Assembly (NCBI GenBank): GCA_902589175.1
Contig: CACIRX010000003.1
Coordinates: 1 to 64,000, forward strand
DNA from: an uncultured Pelagibacteraceae bacterium
Lineage (GTDB): Bacteria > Pseudomonadota > Alphaproteobacteria > Pelagibacterales > AG-422-B15
DNA: 64,000 bases
Direction: 5' to 3'
The first letter of the stretch is position 1. Each line of letters begins with the position of its first letter. Position numbers and translations under genes: made by a program. The notes under the pieces were generated by a model. That model saw nothing but the letters and a program-made list of their open reading frames with translations, was not told the origin of the DNA and ran no database searches. Shown here piece by piece: positions 1-11,184 of this stretch.

Positions 1-2
1 TT

Positions 3-92
3 GAAAATGGCAAAATAAATAAAGAAACTTGGATTATTGCTAATAGACAAACTTCAGGCAAAGGCAGAAATAATAATAAATGGGTTTCTGAG
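3..92 (+). CDS. birA: Biotin protein ligase, internal fragment
   Basis: The frame opening at base 3 gives 30 residues with neither start nor stop. It contains QTSGKGR followed six residues later by KWVS, the biotinyl-adenylate binding signature of BirA, which attaches biotin to carboxylase carrier proteins. In alphaproteobacteria birA commonly lies just downstream of nuoN on the same strand. Here it is on the opposite strand and runs head-on into the interior of nuoN at about base 90. I infer one side of a chimeric or rearranged join, not an intact local gene. The family call is from the motif only. Confidence 0.7.
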
Positions 93-98
93 GTAAAA
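86..98. other. Inverted birA/nuoN junction
   Basis: Sense birA sequence is readable to about base 92 on the plus strand, and sense nuoN is readable down to about base 92 on the minus strand. Neither gene ends naturally here. The exact breakpoint cannot be fixed to better than a few bases. Such inverted joins of neighbouring sequences are typical of multiple-displacement-amplification chimeras or mis-assembly; a true inversion would disrupt both genes. Confidence 0.7.
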
Positions 99-1015
99 CA
101 GGCCACACCTATTAAAGCGTATCCAATATGACCTATTGAACTGTACGCCATTAGTCTTTTTAAATTAGTTTGAGCAATGGCAGCAAAGGAAGCGAGCATC
201 ATCGATGCGATTGATATGAAAAAAATAATTTGTTGCCAGTCAATATAAATCTCACCAAATGAATTGAATAAGAATCTAACAAGTAAACCCATTGCAGCAA
301 TTTTTGGAGCAAGGGCAAAGAATCCTGTAATCGGAGTTGGTGCTCCTTGATAAACGTCAGGCGTCCACATATGGAAAGGAACTGCTGACACTTTAAAAGC
401 TAGTCCTGCCAATACAAAAACTATACCAATAATTAAACCCAGACTTTCGGGGTTATTATTTACAGCGATAAGATTAAAGTTTGTATTTCCTGAAAATCCA
501 TAAATATATGAAATTCCAAAGAGTAATAAGCCTGAGGAAAGAGCTCCGAGGATAAAATATTTAATTCCTGCTTCTGATGACAATAAGCTGTTTCTGTTCA
601 AAGCCGCAAGAACATAAAGGCTTAATGATTGAAGCTCTAATCCTATAAACATTGCAAGCAAATCATTTGCTGAAACCATCACCATCATACCTATGGTTGA
701 AAAAATTATTAAAATTGGAAATTCATAAATATTTATATTTAGGTCATCTTTACTTGATACAAACATAATCAATGAAGCAATGGAGCCGATTAATATCATA
801 ACTTTTAGTACTAGTGAAAATTCATCTACGACAAAACTATTTAGAAAGGCTGACTGAAAGGGTTGATTTAAAATTAAGATAACTGTGACTAAAAGTGAAA
901 ATATAGCAAGTAAGTTAATAAGCTTTATATTTTTCAAAAACAAGCCAGTCACTAACAAAACTGTTGCAACTATAAATAAAAATAATTCGGGTAATATGTA
1001 TACTAAACTTTGCAT
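92..1015 (-). CDS. nuoN: NADH-quinone oxidoreductase subunit N, 3' part missing
   Basis: Proton-pumping antiporter-like membrane subunit of complex I in the inner membrane. The ATG at 1015 lies 1 base beyond the nuoM reading frame, typical of this operon. About 308 residues can be read, all strongly hydrophobic, with family landmarks FHMWTPDVYQGAPTP and AYSSIGHIGYALIG. A full NuoN is normally near 480 residues, so roughly the last third is absent. The frame then enters reversed birA sequence at about base 92 and stays open to the window edge. The loss coincides with the suspected chimeric join, so the real genome probably has an intact gene. Confidence 0.9.
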
Positions 1016-1016
1016 T

Positions 1017-2498
1017 TTAATCTAATTTCATTTTAATTTGATTTACAATTTTTTCTGTTGAAGGTTCAATTATATTTATGATTGGTTTCGGATATAAGCC
1101 TATGAATATTGTAAGGATAATTAAGGGAAGAAAAATAATTATCTCTCTTCTTGTTAAGTCAAACATTTCAGATAGATCATCTTTAATTAAAGCACCAAAT
1201 ATTATTCTTCTATAAAGCCATAATGAATATGTGGCTGCCAATACAACACCTGTAGTTGCAAATATTGCGAAATATGTGTTTATCGAAAATATAGAAAGAA
1301 GTACTAAAAACTCACCAACAAAACCACTTGTTCCAGGCAAGCCGAGGCTGGCTAATATAAAAATCATAAATGAAAATGAATAAAAAGGCATTTTACTAAC
1401 TAAGCCTCCATATCTTGCGATTTCTCTTGTATGTAGACGATCATATACCACACCAACACATAAAAATAATGCAGCAGAAACAATGCCATGACTTATCATT
1501 TGAATGATGCCACCTTCTATTCCTTGTACGGTAAATGTAAATATTCCTAATGTTACAAATCCCATATGAGCAACTGATGAATAAGCAATTAGTTTCTTCA
1601 TATCTTCTTGCACTAATGCAATTAGAGAAGTCACTATTATTGCTATGACACTAAGGGAAAATATAAATGGCGCAAAAAATTCTGATGCATCTGGAAAAAA
1701 ACCAATAGAAAATCTTATAAAGCCATACCCAGCCATTTTTAATAGAACGCCCGCAAGTATAACTGATCCAGCTGTTGGTGCTTCTACGTGGGCATCTGGT
1801 AGCCAAGTGTGAAAAGGCCACATAGGTATCTTGACCATGAATGAAGTAAAAAATGCGATCCACAATATTAATTGTTCGTTTGTAGTAAAATTATACATCA
1901 AGAGTGTTTCAACATCAGTTGTGCCTGTAGAAATGAAAATATAAATAATTGCAAGTAGCATAAATACTGAGCCAGCAAGTGTATAAAGGAAAAATTTGAA
2001 AGTTGAATAAACCCTTCTTTCTCCACCCCATATTCCAATGATTAAGAACATTGGAATTAAGCCTCCCTCAAAAAATAAATAAAATAAGACAAGATCAAGA
2101 GAGCAGAAAACGCCAATCATAAAAGTTTCTAAAGCTAAAAATGAAATTAAATATTCTTTTACAGAAAATTTGATGCTTTCATAGCTTGCAAGTATGCAAA
2201 TAGGTACAAGCATTGTTGTCAGTATTACAAATAAAATTGAAACACCATCTATACCTAAATGATAACTGATACCACTTTCTATCCATGCGTATTTTTCTAC
2301 AAATTGAAAATCTGGGTTATTTAAGTCAAATGAAAATAGTAAAGATAATGATATAATAAAATTTAAAAATGCGATCCATAAGGCGGTGTGTTTTAAATTT
2401 TGCGAGCTTTGGTCATCATTATTTCTTATCAATAACATAAAAAATATACCGACGACCGGTATAAAGATTAAAATACTTAAGATTGGAATTTCACTCAT
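1017..2498 (-). CDS. nuoM: NADH-quinone oxidoreductase subunit M
   Basis: Antiporter-like proton channel subunit of respiratory complex I, 493 residues, the usual family length. The sequence is a continuous run of hydrophobic helices with the family landmarks PMWPFHTWLPDAHVEAPTAG and the lysine-containing MKKLIAYSSVAHMG, which is where the proton-path lysine region of Mrp-type subunits sits. It follows nuoL by three bases and precedes nuoN by one, so all three antiporter subunits are read from one transcript. I see no disrupted motif. Confidence 0.97.
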   Translation of the reverse strand: MSEIPILSILIFIPVVGIFFMLLIRNNDDQSSQNLKHTALWIAFLNFIISLSLLFSFDLNNPDFQFVEKYAWIESGISYHLGIDGVSILFVILTTMLVPICILASYESIKFSVKEYLISFLALETFMIGVFCSLDLVLFYLFFEGGLIPMFLIIGIWGGERRVYSTFKFFLYTLAGSVFMLLAIIYIFISTGTTDVETLLMYNFTTNEQLILWIAFFTSFMVKIPMWPFHTWLPDAHVEAPTAGSVILAGVLLKMAGYGFIRFSIGFFPDASEFFAPFIFSLSVIAIIVTSLIALVQEDMKKLIAYSSVAHMGFVTLGIFTFTVQGIEGGIIQMISHGIVSAALFLCVGVVYDRLHTREIARYGGLVSKMPFYSFSFMIFILASLGLPGTSGFVGEFLVLLSIFSINTYFAIFATTGVVLAATYSLWLYRRIIFGALIKDDLSEMFDLTRREIIIFLPLIILTIFIGLYPKPIINIIEPSTEKIVNQIKMKLD

Positions 2499-2501
2499 TT
2501 T

Positions 2502-4424
2502 TTAAAACCTAAAAATTATGAAAGTAATAATGAATGAAAGACCAATTAAAATAGCAAAAGCATAATGGTAAATAAATCCAGATTGAACTTGCTTTGCTTT
2601 TATTGATATTCTGCTCACTAAAGCAGCTATTCCGTTAGGTCCGTAACCATCAATAATTAAACCATCAATAAACTTCCAAAAAATCTGACCAATTGCCATA
2701 GCTGGTTTTACAAAAATTGAATTATACAACTCGTCGAAATACCATTTATTTAATAGAAAATTGTAAAGCGGCTTATTTAACTCGGCTATATTCTTAGCCA
2801 TATCTGATTTTCGAATATACATGAACCAAGCGATAATAAATCCAACTATACCTAAAATTGCAGGCAAATAATATATCAACAAAGGAATTGAATGGTGATC
2901 TTCATGGTGGACGACAATTGAGCCATTCCAAAATACATCACTGTAATAACCGATAAAATAGCTTTTGAATAAAAATCCAAAAAACAAAGCTCCAATTGCT
3001 AAAATTATTAGAGGAATTAACATTACTGAGGAAGACTCATGAACTTTACTAAGGTCTTCTTCAGCCATTCTTGTTTTTCCATTGAAAACAAGAAACATAA
3101 GCCTCCATGAATAGAAAGATGTCATCACAACACCAACAGTAAGTAAGATATACGCATAGTCTGCAAAATTGGAATTAGATAAATAAGCTGTTTCTATGAT
3201 TGCATCTTTTGAGTAATAGCCAGATGTGAATGGAAAACCCATAAGTGAAATTGTTCCAATTATCATCATTAATTGAGTTATTGGAACAAAATTACTTATA
3301 CCTCCCATTTTCCTTATATCCTGTTCTTCATGAACAGCATGAATAACTGATCCAGCTCCTAAAAATAGAAGTGCTTTAAAAAATGCATGTGTAAATAAAT
3401 GGAACATAGCTGCACCGTAAGCTCCAAGTCCAGCTGCAACAAACATGTAGCCTAATTGGCTACAAGTTGAATATGCAATAACACGCTTAATATCATTTTG
3501 AACCAGCCCAACGGTAGCTGCAAAGAATGCAGTACTTGCACCAATCAAAACTACAAAGTCCAGAGCAACAGGAGCCAAATCAAATAAAGGTGAACATCGT
3601 ACAACAAGAAATACTCCAGCTGTAACCATTGTTGCCGCATGTATTAATGCAGATACTGGTGTTGGGCCTTCCATTGCATCAGGAAGCCATGTATGAAGAA
3701 ATAATTGAGCTGACTTGCCCATAGCGCCAATAAATAAGAAAATACAAATTAAAGTCAAAGCATGTAGTTCAATACCTAAAAAATTAAAATTTACGTTCTT
3801 AAAAGATGAGACATTATTAAATACTGTCTGGTATTCGATGCTGCCAAAAACAATAAATATTGTAAAAATACCTAAAGCTAATCCAAAATCACCTATGCGA
3901 TTTACTATAAATGCTTTAATTGCAGCGGCATTTGCGGTTGGTTTTTTATACCAAAACCCAATTAATAAATAAGAGGCAAGTCCAACACCCTCCCAGCCAA
4001 AGAAAAGTTGCAAAAAATTATCTGCAGTAACAAGCATCAACATTGCAAATGTGAATAATGATAAGTAACCCATAAAACGAGGCTTGCTATCATCATGAGA
4101 CATATAACCAATTGAATAAATATGAACTAACGCTGATACGCTTGTAATTACTACAAGCATTACTCTTGTGGCTGTATCTAGATAAATTGACCAATCAGCA
4201 TTAAATGAACCAGAGGATATCCAATTAAATAGTTTGATTGATACAATCGATGGGTCCCCAATATTATCAATAAAAATATAAAACGAAAATATTGCTGTAA
4301 TAGTAATAAATAATGAAGTGATGATTTCTGCTGCTCGGTCAATAAATTTATTAGACTTGAAAAATGATAACGAACAAGAAATCAAGAACCCAATCAAGGG
4401 TAATAAAATTATACTATGCGCCAT
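2502..4424 (-). CDS. nuoL: NADH-quinone oxidoreductase subunit L
   Basis: Distal antiporter-like subunit of complex I, 640 residues. It carries FFGWEGVGLASYLLIGFWY and LFLHTWLPDAMEGPTPVSALIHAATMV-type segments that identify NuoL, and a long C-terminal region containing the KPLYNFLLNKWYFDELYN stretch that precedes the lateral helix and final anchor. It lies between nuoK (6-base gap) and nuoM (3-base gap). Length and motif order are normal for alphaproteobacteria. Confidence 0.97.
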   Translation of the reverse strand: MAHSIILLPLIGFLISCSLSFFKSNKFIDRAAEIITSLFITITAIFSFYIFIDNIGDPSIVSIKLFNWISSGSFNADWSIYLDTATRVMLVVITSVSALVHIYSIGYMSHDDSKPRFMGYLSLFTFAMLMLVTADNFLQLFFGWEGVGLASYLLIGFWYKKPTANAAAIKAFIVNRIGDFGLALGIFTIFIVFGSIEYQTVFNNVSSFKNVNFNFLGIELHALTLICIFLFIGAMGKSAQLFLHTWLPDAMEGPTPVSALIHAATMVTAGVFLVVRCSPLFDLAPVALDFVVLIGASTAFFAATVGLVQNDIKRVIAYSTCSQLGYMFVAAGLGAYGAAMFHLFTHAFFKALLFLGAGSVIHAVHEEQDIRKMGGISNFVPITQLMMIIGTISLMGFPFTSGYYSKDAIIETAYLSNSNFADYAYILLTVGVVMTSFYSWRLMFLVFNGKTRMAEEDLSKVHESSSVMLIPLIILAIGALFFGFLFKSYFIGYYSDVFWNGSIVVHHEDHHSIPLLIYYLPAILGIVGFIIAWFMYIRKSDMAKNIAELNKPLYNFLLNKWYFDELYNSIFVKPAMAIGQIFWKFIDGLIIDGYGPNGIAALVSRISIKAKQVQSGFIYHYAFAILIGLSFIITFIIFRF

Positions 4425-4430
4425 TCAACA

Positions 4431-4736
4431 TTACCCCTTTAAGGCGTTAATTTTCTCAATCTCTATACTGCCAGCGTTTCTATTATAAATTACAAGTATA
4501 GCAAGTCCGATTGCAGCTTCAGCGGCAGCAACAGTAAGTACAAAAAGAGAGAATATTTGCCCAGTTAGATCATTTAAAAAATATGAAAAAGCAATAAGAT
4601 TTAAATTCACAGAGAGCAAAATGATTTCAATTGACATTAAAATGATAATCACATTTTTTCGGTTTAAAAAAATACCAATAACGCCAATTGCGAACAATAA
4701 AGCAGATAAAATTAAAAATTGATTTAATTCAATCAT
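4431..4736 (-). CDS. nuoK: NADH-quinone oxidoreductase subunit K
   Basis: Small three-helix membrane subunit of complex I, 101 residues, homologous to mitochondrial ND4L. The helices contain the conserved membrane glutamates, in [13 protein letters not shown] and [12 protein letters not shown], that form part of the central proton axis. Its ATG overlaps the nuoJ stop by one base, which suggests translational coupling. Length and residues are normal. Confidence 0.97.
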   Translation of the reverse strand: MIELNQFLILSALLFAIGVIGIFLNRKNVIIILMSIEIILLSVNLNLIAFSYFLNDLTGQIFSLFVLTVAAAEAAIGLAILVIYNRNAGSIEIEKINALKG

Positions 4737-5350
4737 TAAATATCAACACCTTTTCCTGATTTTACATCTACTAATTCAATTTTGCCCTGTCGTTGTAGTT
4801 GCTCTAAAACAACTTGCCTCTTTACGCCTTCTCTTTCGCGGAGGGTTAATACAATGGAACCAATCATCGCAACTAACAGAATTACACCTGAAAGTTGGAA
4901 ATATAGAATGTAGTCTGTGTACAAAACTGAGCCAATTGCTTCTGTATTAGACTTACCAGTAAAATCTGAAAGAGGATTTGGTAACACTTGAATATTTGAC
5001 AAGTCAAACTTTGTATTAATTAATACAATTATTAACTCTGCAATAAAAACTACGCCAATTAAAATTCCAATCGGAATATATTGTAAGATATTATCCTTAT
5101 TGATTGATGTTTTAAAATCTAACATCATCACAACAAATAAAAAAAGTACTGCAACAGCGCCAACATAAACAATTATGAGTATCATTGCCAAAAATTCAGC
5201 GTGAAGAATAACGAATAAGCCGGCAGCATTCAAAAATGAAAGAATTAGGAACAATACTGAATGGACTGGGTTTTTAGTTGAAATAACCATCAATGAAGAA
5301 ATTAAAATAACCCCTGAAAATAAATAGAATGTTAATAATTGAGCTGTCAT
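4736..5350 (-). CDS. nuoJ: NADH-quinone oxidoreductase subunit J
   Basis: Membrane subunit of complex I (mitochondrial ND6 counterpart), 204 residues with about five predicted helices. The conserved [17 protein letters not shown] segment in the third helix, the site of the pi-bulge, is present. The charged C-terminal tail is soluble. It follows nuoI directly with no gap and overlaps nuoK by one base. Confidence 0.96.
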   Translation of the reverse strand: MTAQLLTFYLFSGVILISSLMVISTKNPVHSVLFLILSFLNAAGLFVILHAEFLAMILIIVYVGAVAVLFLFVVMMLDFKTSINKDNILQYIPIGILIGVVFIAELIIVLINTKFDLSNIQVLPNPLSDFTGKSNTEAIGSVLYTDYILYFQLSGVILLVAMIGSIVLTLREREGVKRQVVLEQLQRQGKIELVDVKSGKGVDI

Positions 5351-5836
5351 TTATCTATATTTTGCATCGGCTTCTAAGTTCTCAGCGAGAACCGTTTCCC
5401 ATCTATCACCGTTTTCAAGCAATTTTTCTTTCGTATAATAAAGTTCTTTTCTCGTTTCAGTTGTAAATTCAAAATTCGGACCTTGTACAATTGCATCAAC
5501 TGGACACGACTCCTCACATAAACCGCAGTAGATACATTTAACCATGTCAATATCATATCTAAGCGTTCTTCTTGTTCCATCATCACGAGGTTGTGTTTCA
5601 ATTGTTATCGCTTGAGCTGGACATACAGCCTCACACAATTTACACCCTATACACCTTTCCTCGCCACTCGGATATCTTCTCAAGGCATGCTCACCTCTGA
5701 AACGAGGGCTTAATTTACCTTTTTCAAAAGGATAATTGATTGTTGCTTTTTTCCTAAAAAAATATTTTTGAGCTAAATAGAAAGCTTTTAAAAAATCTAG
5801 AAGAAGGAACGATTTTAAAAAATTAATAATTTTCAT
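5351..5836 (-). CDS. nuoI: NADH-quinone oxidoreductase subunit I
   Basis: Peripheral-arm iron-sulfur subunit that passes electrons towards NuoB and quinone. The 161-residue protein has two complete [4Fe-4S] motifs: Cys62, 65, 68, 72 and Cys101, 104, 107, 111. The amphipathic N-terminus anchors it to the membrane side. It overlaps nuoH by one base. Length matches the family. Confidence 0.98.
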   Translation of the reverse strand: MKIINFLKSFLLLDFLKAFYLAQKYFFRKKATINYPFEKGKLSPRFRGEHALRRYPSGEERCIGCKLCEAVCPAQAITIETQPRDDGTRRTLRYDIDMVKCIYCGLCEESCPVDAIVQGPNFEFTTETRKELYYTKEKLLENGDRWETVLAENLEADAKYR

Positions 5837-6849
5837 TACATTCCTGGAGCTAGATTAAAAAAGAACAATATAGAAGATGTTGCTACAACTGCAAAAAGTG
5901 ATAAAGGCAAGAAAACTTTCCAGCCAAGTCGCATTAATTGATCATATCGATACCTTGGAACAAATGCTTTAACCATAGCAAATAAGTAAAAAACAAAAGT
6001 TACTTTCAATAAAAACCAAATAAATCCAGGAACAGCATTTAATGGATAAATATCAATTGGCGGCAACCACCCCCCAAGGAATAGGATAGTAGTCATTGCG
6101 CACATTAATAAAATATTTATGTATTCTCCAAACATAAACAAAACGAATGGCATTCCTGAATACTCTGTTTGATATCCAGCTACTAACTCAGACTCTGCTT
6201 CAGGAAGATCAAATGGAGGTCTGTTCGTTTCAGCTAGCGCAGATATAAAAAAAACAATAAACATTGGAAATAAAGGTATGAAAAACCACATTGTTTTTTG
6301 AGCCATTACTATTTCAGTCAAGTTGAGTGAACCAACACATAGCAAGACAGTTATTATTACAAAACCTATGGAAACTTCGTAAGAAACCATTTGAGCAGCT
6401 GATCTAAGAGCGCCAAAAAAAGGATACTTGCTGTTTGAAGACCATCCTGCCATCAGAATTCCATAGACACCAAGAGAGCTAATTGCAAAAATGTATAAGA
6501 CTCCAACATTTATATTAGCCAATACTACACCCGCCTGAACTGGCACAACTGCCCAGGCTGCAATTGATAGAGCGAGAGTAATAATGGGAGCAATTAGGAA
6601 AACTGTTTTATCAGAGCCGTCGGGTAAAATAATTTCTTTAAAAATAAATTTTAATCCATCAGCAGGAACTTGAAACAAACCATACGGACCAACCACATTT
6701 GGACCTCTTCTTTTTTGAACTGCTGCCCATATTTTTCTATCTGCATATAACGCCATTACAACACCGAGAAGTAAGGGAACAAAAATTAGTAGGCAATAAA
6801 GAATTATGGTCATTACCTCGATAAAGTACGATTGAGCTAAGCTAATCAT
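5836..6849 (-). CDS. nuoH: NADH-quinone oxidoreductase subunit H
   Basis: Membrane subunit forming the quinone chamber at the join of the two arms of complex I, 337 residues. It contains the conserved [14 protein letters not shown] loop near residue 50, the [20 protein letters not shown] loop and the [13 protein letters not shown] motif near the C-terminus. About eight helices are evident. It overlaps nuoG and nuoI by one base each. Confidence 0.98.
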   Translation of the reverse strand: MISLAQSYFIEVMTIILYCLLIFVPLLLGVVMALYADRKIWAAVQKRRGPNVVGPYGLFQVPADGLKFIFKEIILPDGSDKTVFLIAPIITLALSIAAWAVVPVQAGVVLANINVGVLYIFAISSLGVYGILMAGWSSNSKYPFFGALRSAAQMVSYEVSIGFVIITVLLCVGSLNLTEIVMAQKTMWFFIPLFPMFIVFFISALAETNRPPFDLPEAESELVAGYQTEYSGMPFVLFMFGEYINILLMCAMTTILFLGGWLPPIDIYPLNAVPGFIWFLLKVTFVFYLFAMVKAFVPRYRYDQLMRLGWKVFLPLSLFAVVATSSILFFFNLAPGM

Positions 6850-9359
6850 TATGAAGCCTTTTCCGTTACTGACGACCTTACTTCACTTCTAGCTCGGCTG
6901 CATTCAGCCATTGTACTAGAATGTCTTGTAATTGAATCGTTTATATAAAAGTCTTCAATACTGAAACTTAAGTTTTTAATTTTAAAGTAAATTTCTTTTG
7001 GCTGAGCATAGTATGCTTCCTGATTGTCGTTTAAAACGACAATTCCATCAGGTGAAAAATTTGCGTCATCTGCTAATCCAATTAAATTATTTTTGTTTCT
7101 TTTAGTATAAGCCCATTTCTTTTGATTATAAGTGAGATCATTCCAAGCTTTTCCGATACTATTTGCATATTGGTCCTCATAGGGCAACACAACGTTATTC
7201 TTCTTCTTAATATCGTTAACAACTTTAAAGCCATAATGCTCTGTAAATTCTGACCATGTCTCTGGATAATTATATTTTCTAAGATACTCTCTTTGGCGAT
7301 CATTCAGATCAGTCCAAGCTGCATTAAATATTTTTTTTGCCGAATTTTCTTCAAAGCTCTTAATGTTGCCATTGATTGTATCATTCTTTTTTTCTTGGCT
7401 TGATCTTGTGTCTTTATTAATTATTTCTATTTCTTCATTAGTTTTATTATCAATAATTTTAACGAATCCATTATTTTGATCATTAAAGTCTTCTTTAAGA
7501 TGAGGAAACTTGGCAAACATTTCGTCTCTTACATCATACAATTCTAAAAATGACCATTTTAGTTCAAGGACTTCACTTAATTGATTAATAATTTTCCAAT
7601 CTTCCCTAGCTTCACCTGGAGGAAAGCTTGCTTTATTTGCGTATTGAACTCTTCCTTCAGTGTTTATAAAAATTGCATCTTTTTCAGTATATGCTGCAGC
7701 AGGCAGTATAAAATCAGCGGCGTTTGCGCCTCTATCTCCATGTGTGCCCATATAAACTATTTTACAATTGGAAAATTTTTCATAACTAATTTCATCAGCA
7801 CCAAATGAGAACACTAATTTGAATTTACCTTTTTCTGCATCGTCAACCAAATCATCGACTGATTTATTTTTTTGTATAAGACCCATCTCTAGAATACCTG
7901 CTCTTGCAGCGGAAAGTTGTAATACATTAAATCCATTCCAATCTTCCTGAATGAGATTGAATTTATCTGTAAATGTTTCAAGCAGTGAGTAAATCTGCAA
8001 TGAGTCATCACGGTTTAACACGGACTGGCCAATAATAATCATTGGCTTTGAGGCATTTGTTAACTTTTTATAAAATGAGTTTTTTTCATTTAAAAGATCT
8101 ATAAGGATATTTATATCATCACCCAAGTGATTGTATTTATATGTAAGATCCACATTTTTTCCAATCAGTGCAACTGGAATATTTGATGAAATAACTCTTT
8201 TCCTTATTCTTGAATTAATAATTGCAGCTTCTTCACGCGTGTTCGTTCCAATCATTAAAATGCAATCTGTTTCATCAATGCCTTTAATTTTAGAATTAAA
8301 TAAGAACTGAGATCTATGGTTGAATGGAACTTTACATCCTTCCTGTCTTCCATCAACTGCCTTGATGCTTAGATCTTCCGATAATTTTTTTATTAAGTAG
8401 CTTGTTTCTAAATCAATAAAATCACCTATTAAAAACGCAATTTCGTCAGGATCTGAGTCCATAACAAGTTTTTTTAATTGAGAAAAAGTTTCTTCCCATG
8501 AAACTTGCTCTAATTTGTTATTCTTTTTTATGTAGGGCGTATCTAGACGTTGATTTAAAAGTCCATCGCATGCATACCTTGTTTTATCTGATATCCACTC
8601 TTCATTAATATCTTCATTAAGCACAGGTAGTACTCTTTTCACTTTCCACCCGTAAGTATCAACTCTAATATTCGATCCTACCGCATCCATAACATCAATG
8701 GTCTCTGTCTTCTTTAACTCCCAAGGTCTGGCTTCAAATTGATATGGTTTCGATGTAAGTGCACCTACCGGACATAAATCAACGATATTAGCCGATAGCT
8801 CGGAATCTAATGTCTTTTCTAAATAAGTTGTTATTTCCATATTTTCTCCGCGATTTACTGCGCCTAATTGATTTACTCCCGCTACTTCATCTGCAAATCG
8901 GATACACCTTGTGCAGTGAATACATCGTGTCATATAAGTTTTAATCAACGGGCCCATATGCTTTTCTTCAACTGCCCTTTTATTCTCTTCGAACCTTGAA
9001 TTTTCAGGACCAAAAGCAATAGTTTGATCTTGTAGATCACACTCACCGCCTTGATCACAAACTGGGCAATCTAGTGGATGATTAATTAGCAAAAACTCCA
9101 TTACACCTTCTCTCGCTTTTTTTACAGACTGAGTATTTGTATGAATTGACATGCCTTCGTTGATTGGCATCGCGCACGAAGCTACTGGTTTAGGTGAACC
9201 TTCCACATCAACAAGACACATTCTGCAATTACCTGCAATTGAAAGACGATCATGGTAGCAAAATCTTGGTATTTCAATTCCTGCCTCTTCACATGCCTGC
9301 AGTATCGTCATGCCATCAGATACTTCAATCTCGGACCCATTTATTTTTACTTTTGCCAT
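6849..9359 (-). CDS. nuoG: NADH-quinone oxidoreductase subunit G with a long insertion
   Basis: Large iron-sulfur subunit of complex I, 836 residues against about 670-700 for most alphaproteobacterial homologues. The N-terminus carries the [2Fe-2S] cysteines 34, 45, 48, 62; the His-Cys cluster HPLDCPVC...C (about 94-107); and cysteines 146, 149, 152, 196. The molybdopterin-oxidoreductase-like body runs to about residue 600. The conserved end, [20 protein letters not shown], sits at 801-820, far later than usual. Between about 622 and 798 is a charged, Asn/Lys-rich insert with two related motifs, [16 protein letters not shown] (681-696) and [17 protein letters not shown] (738-754). The insert is in frame with no stop, so it is part of the protein. 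Confidence 0.96.
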   Translation of the reverse strand: MAKVKINGSEIEVSDGMTILQACEEAGIEIPRFCYHDRLSIAGNCRMCLVDVEGSPKPVASCAMPINEGMSIHTNTQSVKKAREGVMEFLLINHPLDCPVCDQGGECDLQDQTIAFGPENSRFEENKRAVEEKHMGPLIKTYMTRCIHCTRCIRFADEVAGVNQLGAVNRGENMEITTYLEKTLDSELSANIVDLCPVGALTSKPYQFEARPWELKKTETIDVMDAVGSNIRVDTYGWKVKRVLPVLNEDINEEWISDKTRYACDGLLNQRLDTPYIKKNNKLEQVSWEETFSQLKKLVMDSDPDEIAFLIGDFIDLETSYLIKKLSEDLSIKAVDGRQEGCKVPFNHRSQFLFNSKIKGIDETDCILMIGTNTREEAAIINSRIRKRVISSNIPVALIGKNVDLTYKYNHLGDDINILIDLLNEKNSFYKKLTNASKPMIIIGQSVLNRDDSLQIYSLLETFTDKFNLIQEDWNGFNVLQLSAARAGILEMGLIQKNKSVDDLVDDAEKGKFKLVFSFGADEISYEKFSNCKIVYMGTHGDRGANAADFILPAAAYTEKDAIFINTEGRVQYANKASFPPGEAREDWKIINQLSEVLELKWSFLELYDVRDEMFAKFPHLKEDFNDQNNGFVKIIDNKTNEEIEIINKDTRSSQEKKNDTINGNIKSFEENSAKKIFNAAWTDLNDRQREYLRKYNYPETWSEFTEHYGFKVVNDIKKKNNVVLPYEDQYANSIGKAWNDLTYNQKKWAYTKRNKNNLIGLADDANFSPDGIVVLNDNQEAYYAQPKEIYFKIKNLSFSIEDFYINDSITRHSSTMAECSRARSEVRSSVTEKAS

Positions 9360-10627
9360 TATGCAGCCTTAGTCTTTTTAAGTTGCTCTTCTATTTCATC
9401 TCTAAAATGCCGAAACAATCCTTGAATTGGCCATGCCGCCGCATCACCAAGTGCGCAAATTGTATGGCCTTCGATTTGCTTTGTCACATCAAGTAACTTA
9501 TCAATATCATTTGAACTTGCATGACCGTTTCCAATCTTCTCCATCATTCTCCACATCCACCCTGTTCCTTCTCTACAAGGCGTGCATTGACCGCAACTTT
9601 CGTGTTTATAAAAGTGAGATAGCTTAGAGATAGCTTTGACGAGGTCAGTGCTTTTATCCATTACGATTACAGCGGCTGTGCCTAACCCACTTTTAACTGC
9701 AGACAGTGAATCGAAATCCATCAGGACAGTATCGCAAGTTGATTTTGGTATAAGTGGAACAGATGAGCCCCCAGGAATTACAGCTTTAAGATTATCCCAT
9801 CCACCAGTTACACCTCCAGCATGCTTTTCTATAAGCTCCCTAAGAGGAATGCTCATTTCTTCCTCTATATTGCAAGGATTATTAACATGACCAGAAATAC
9901 AAAAAACTTTTGTACCTGTATTTTTTGGTCGACCAAAAGATGAAAACCATTCTCCACCTCTCCTTAAAATTGTTGGAACAACAGCTATGGTTTCAACATT
10001 ATTTACAGTAGTTGGCGATCCGTATAGGCCTTTATTAGCTGGAAAAGGAGGTTTGAGTCTTGGTTGACCCTTTTTTCCTTCCAGGCTTTCAAGTAGAGCT
10101 GTCTCCTCTCCACATATGTATGCCCCTGCGCCTCGATGTAAAAATATATCGAAATCCCAACCCGACTTAGCAGCATTTTTCCCAATTAACCCAGCGTCGT
10201 ATGCTTCGTCAATTGCTTTTTGAAGAACAACAGCTTCATTGAAATATTCACCACGAATATAGATGTAACAAGTATGAGCATTCATAGCAAAAGATGCTAA
10301 CAAGCATCCTTCAATAAGCTTATGAGGCTCGTTTCGTATCATGTCTCTATCTTTGCAAGTACCTGGTTCAGACTCATCTGCATTTACAACAAGGTAATTA
10401 GTAAGCTTTGAATCTTTAGGCATAAATGACCATTTTAATCCGGTAGGGAAACCTGCGCCTCCTCTTCCCCTTAACTCAGATTTTTTCATCTCATCAATTA
10501 TCCATTCTCTTCCTTTTTTAATAAGTTCTTTTGTATTATCCCAATCTCCTCTTGCCTGTGCATTTTTTAAATGAAAAGGCTCATCGCCAAATAAATTAGT
10601 AAATATTTTATCTTTTTCTTTTAACAT
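9359..10627 (-). CDS. nuoF: NADH-quinone oxidoreductase subunit F
   Basis: NADH- and FMN-binding subunit of complex I, where electrons enter, 422 residues. It shows the glycine-rich nucleotide site [13 protein letters not shown] (54-66), the FMN-binding [19 protein letters not shown], and the [4Fe-4S] cysteines 345, 348, 351 and 391. It overlaps nuoG and nuoE by one base each. Nothing is missing. Confidence 0.98.
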   Translation of the reverse strand: MLKEKDKIFTNLFGDEPFHLKNAQARGDWDNTKELIKKGREWIIDEMKKSELRGRGGAGFPTGLKWSFMPKDSKLTNYLVVNADESEPGTCKDRDMIRNEPHKLIEGCLLASFAMNAHTCYIYIRGEYFNEAVVLQKAIDEAYDAGLIGKNAAKSGWDFDIFLHRGAGAYICGEETALLESLEGKKGQPRLKPPFPANKGLYGSPTTVNNVETIAVVPTILRRGGEWFSSFGRPKNTGTKVFCISGHVNNPCNIEEEMSIPLRELIEKHAGGVTGGWDNLKAVIPGGSSVPLIPKSTCDTVLMDFDSLSAVKSGLGTAAVIVMDKSTDLVKAISKLSHFYKHESCGQCTPCREGTGWMWRMMEKIGNGHASSNDIDKLLDVTKQIEGHTICALGDAAAWPIQGLFRHFRDEIEEQLKKTKAA

Positions 10628-11184
10628 TAAGACACTGCCTTTGAACTTTTACGACCACTTTGTGAACCTACACTCAGCGGCGAGCCATCTATAAGAGATT
10701 GCAAAACGTTTTTCGTTGTATCGTAAGTCAAATCTTCATAATAATCGTCATTGATTTGAACAAGTGGAGCATTTACGCAAGCACCAAGACACTCAACTTG
10801 CATCCATGAAAATAAACCATCACTTGAGACTGTATTTGGCTCTGGTGAAATAACTTCTTTGCATGCTTTTATAACTTGATCTGAACCTCTTAACCAACAA
10901 GGTGTTGTTCCGCAAACTTGTACTAAATATTTTCCATTGTATTTTGTGTAATACATCGAATAAAAAGTAACTACTTCCCAAGCCTTAATAAAAGGCATTT
11001 CTAAGTAATCCGCTACATACTCAACTATATCCCTGCTCAACCAGTTTTCATTTTGTCTTTGCGCTAAATCAAGCAAAGGCATGATTGCGCTTTGCCTTCT
11101 ATCAGTTGGATATTTAAGAAGAATTTCTTTTGCCCTAATTTCATTTTCCTTATTAAACACAAAGGTATTTTTTTGATTGCTCAT
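10627..11184 (-). CDS. nuoE: NADH-quinone oxidoreductase subunit E
   Basis: Peripheral thioredoxin-like [2Fe-2S] subunit next to NuoF, 185 residues. The four ligands are Cys91 and Cys96 (CGTTPC) and Cys132 and Cys136 (CLGAC). The start ATG overlaps the nuoD stop by four bases (ATGA). The last 25 or so residues are polar and rich in Ser, Lys and Gly, a short tail beyond the fold. Confidence 0.97.
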   Translation of the reverse strand: MSNQKNTFVFNKENEIRAKEILLKYPTDRRQSAIMPLLDLAQRQNENWLSRDIVEYVADYLEMPFIKAWEVVTFYSMYYTKYNGKYLVQVCGTTPCWLRGSDQVIKACKEVISPEPNTVSSDGLFSWMQVECLGACVNAPLVQINDDYYEDLTYDTTKNVLQSLIDGSPLSVGSQSGRKSSKAVS

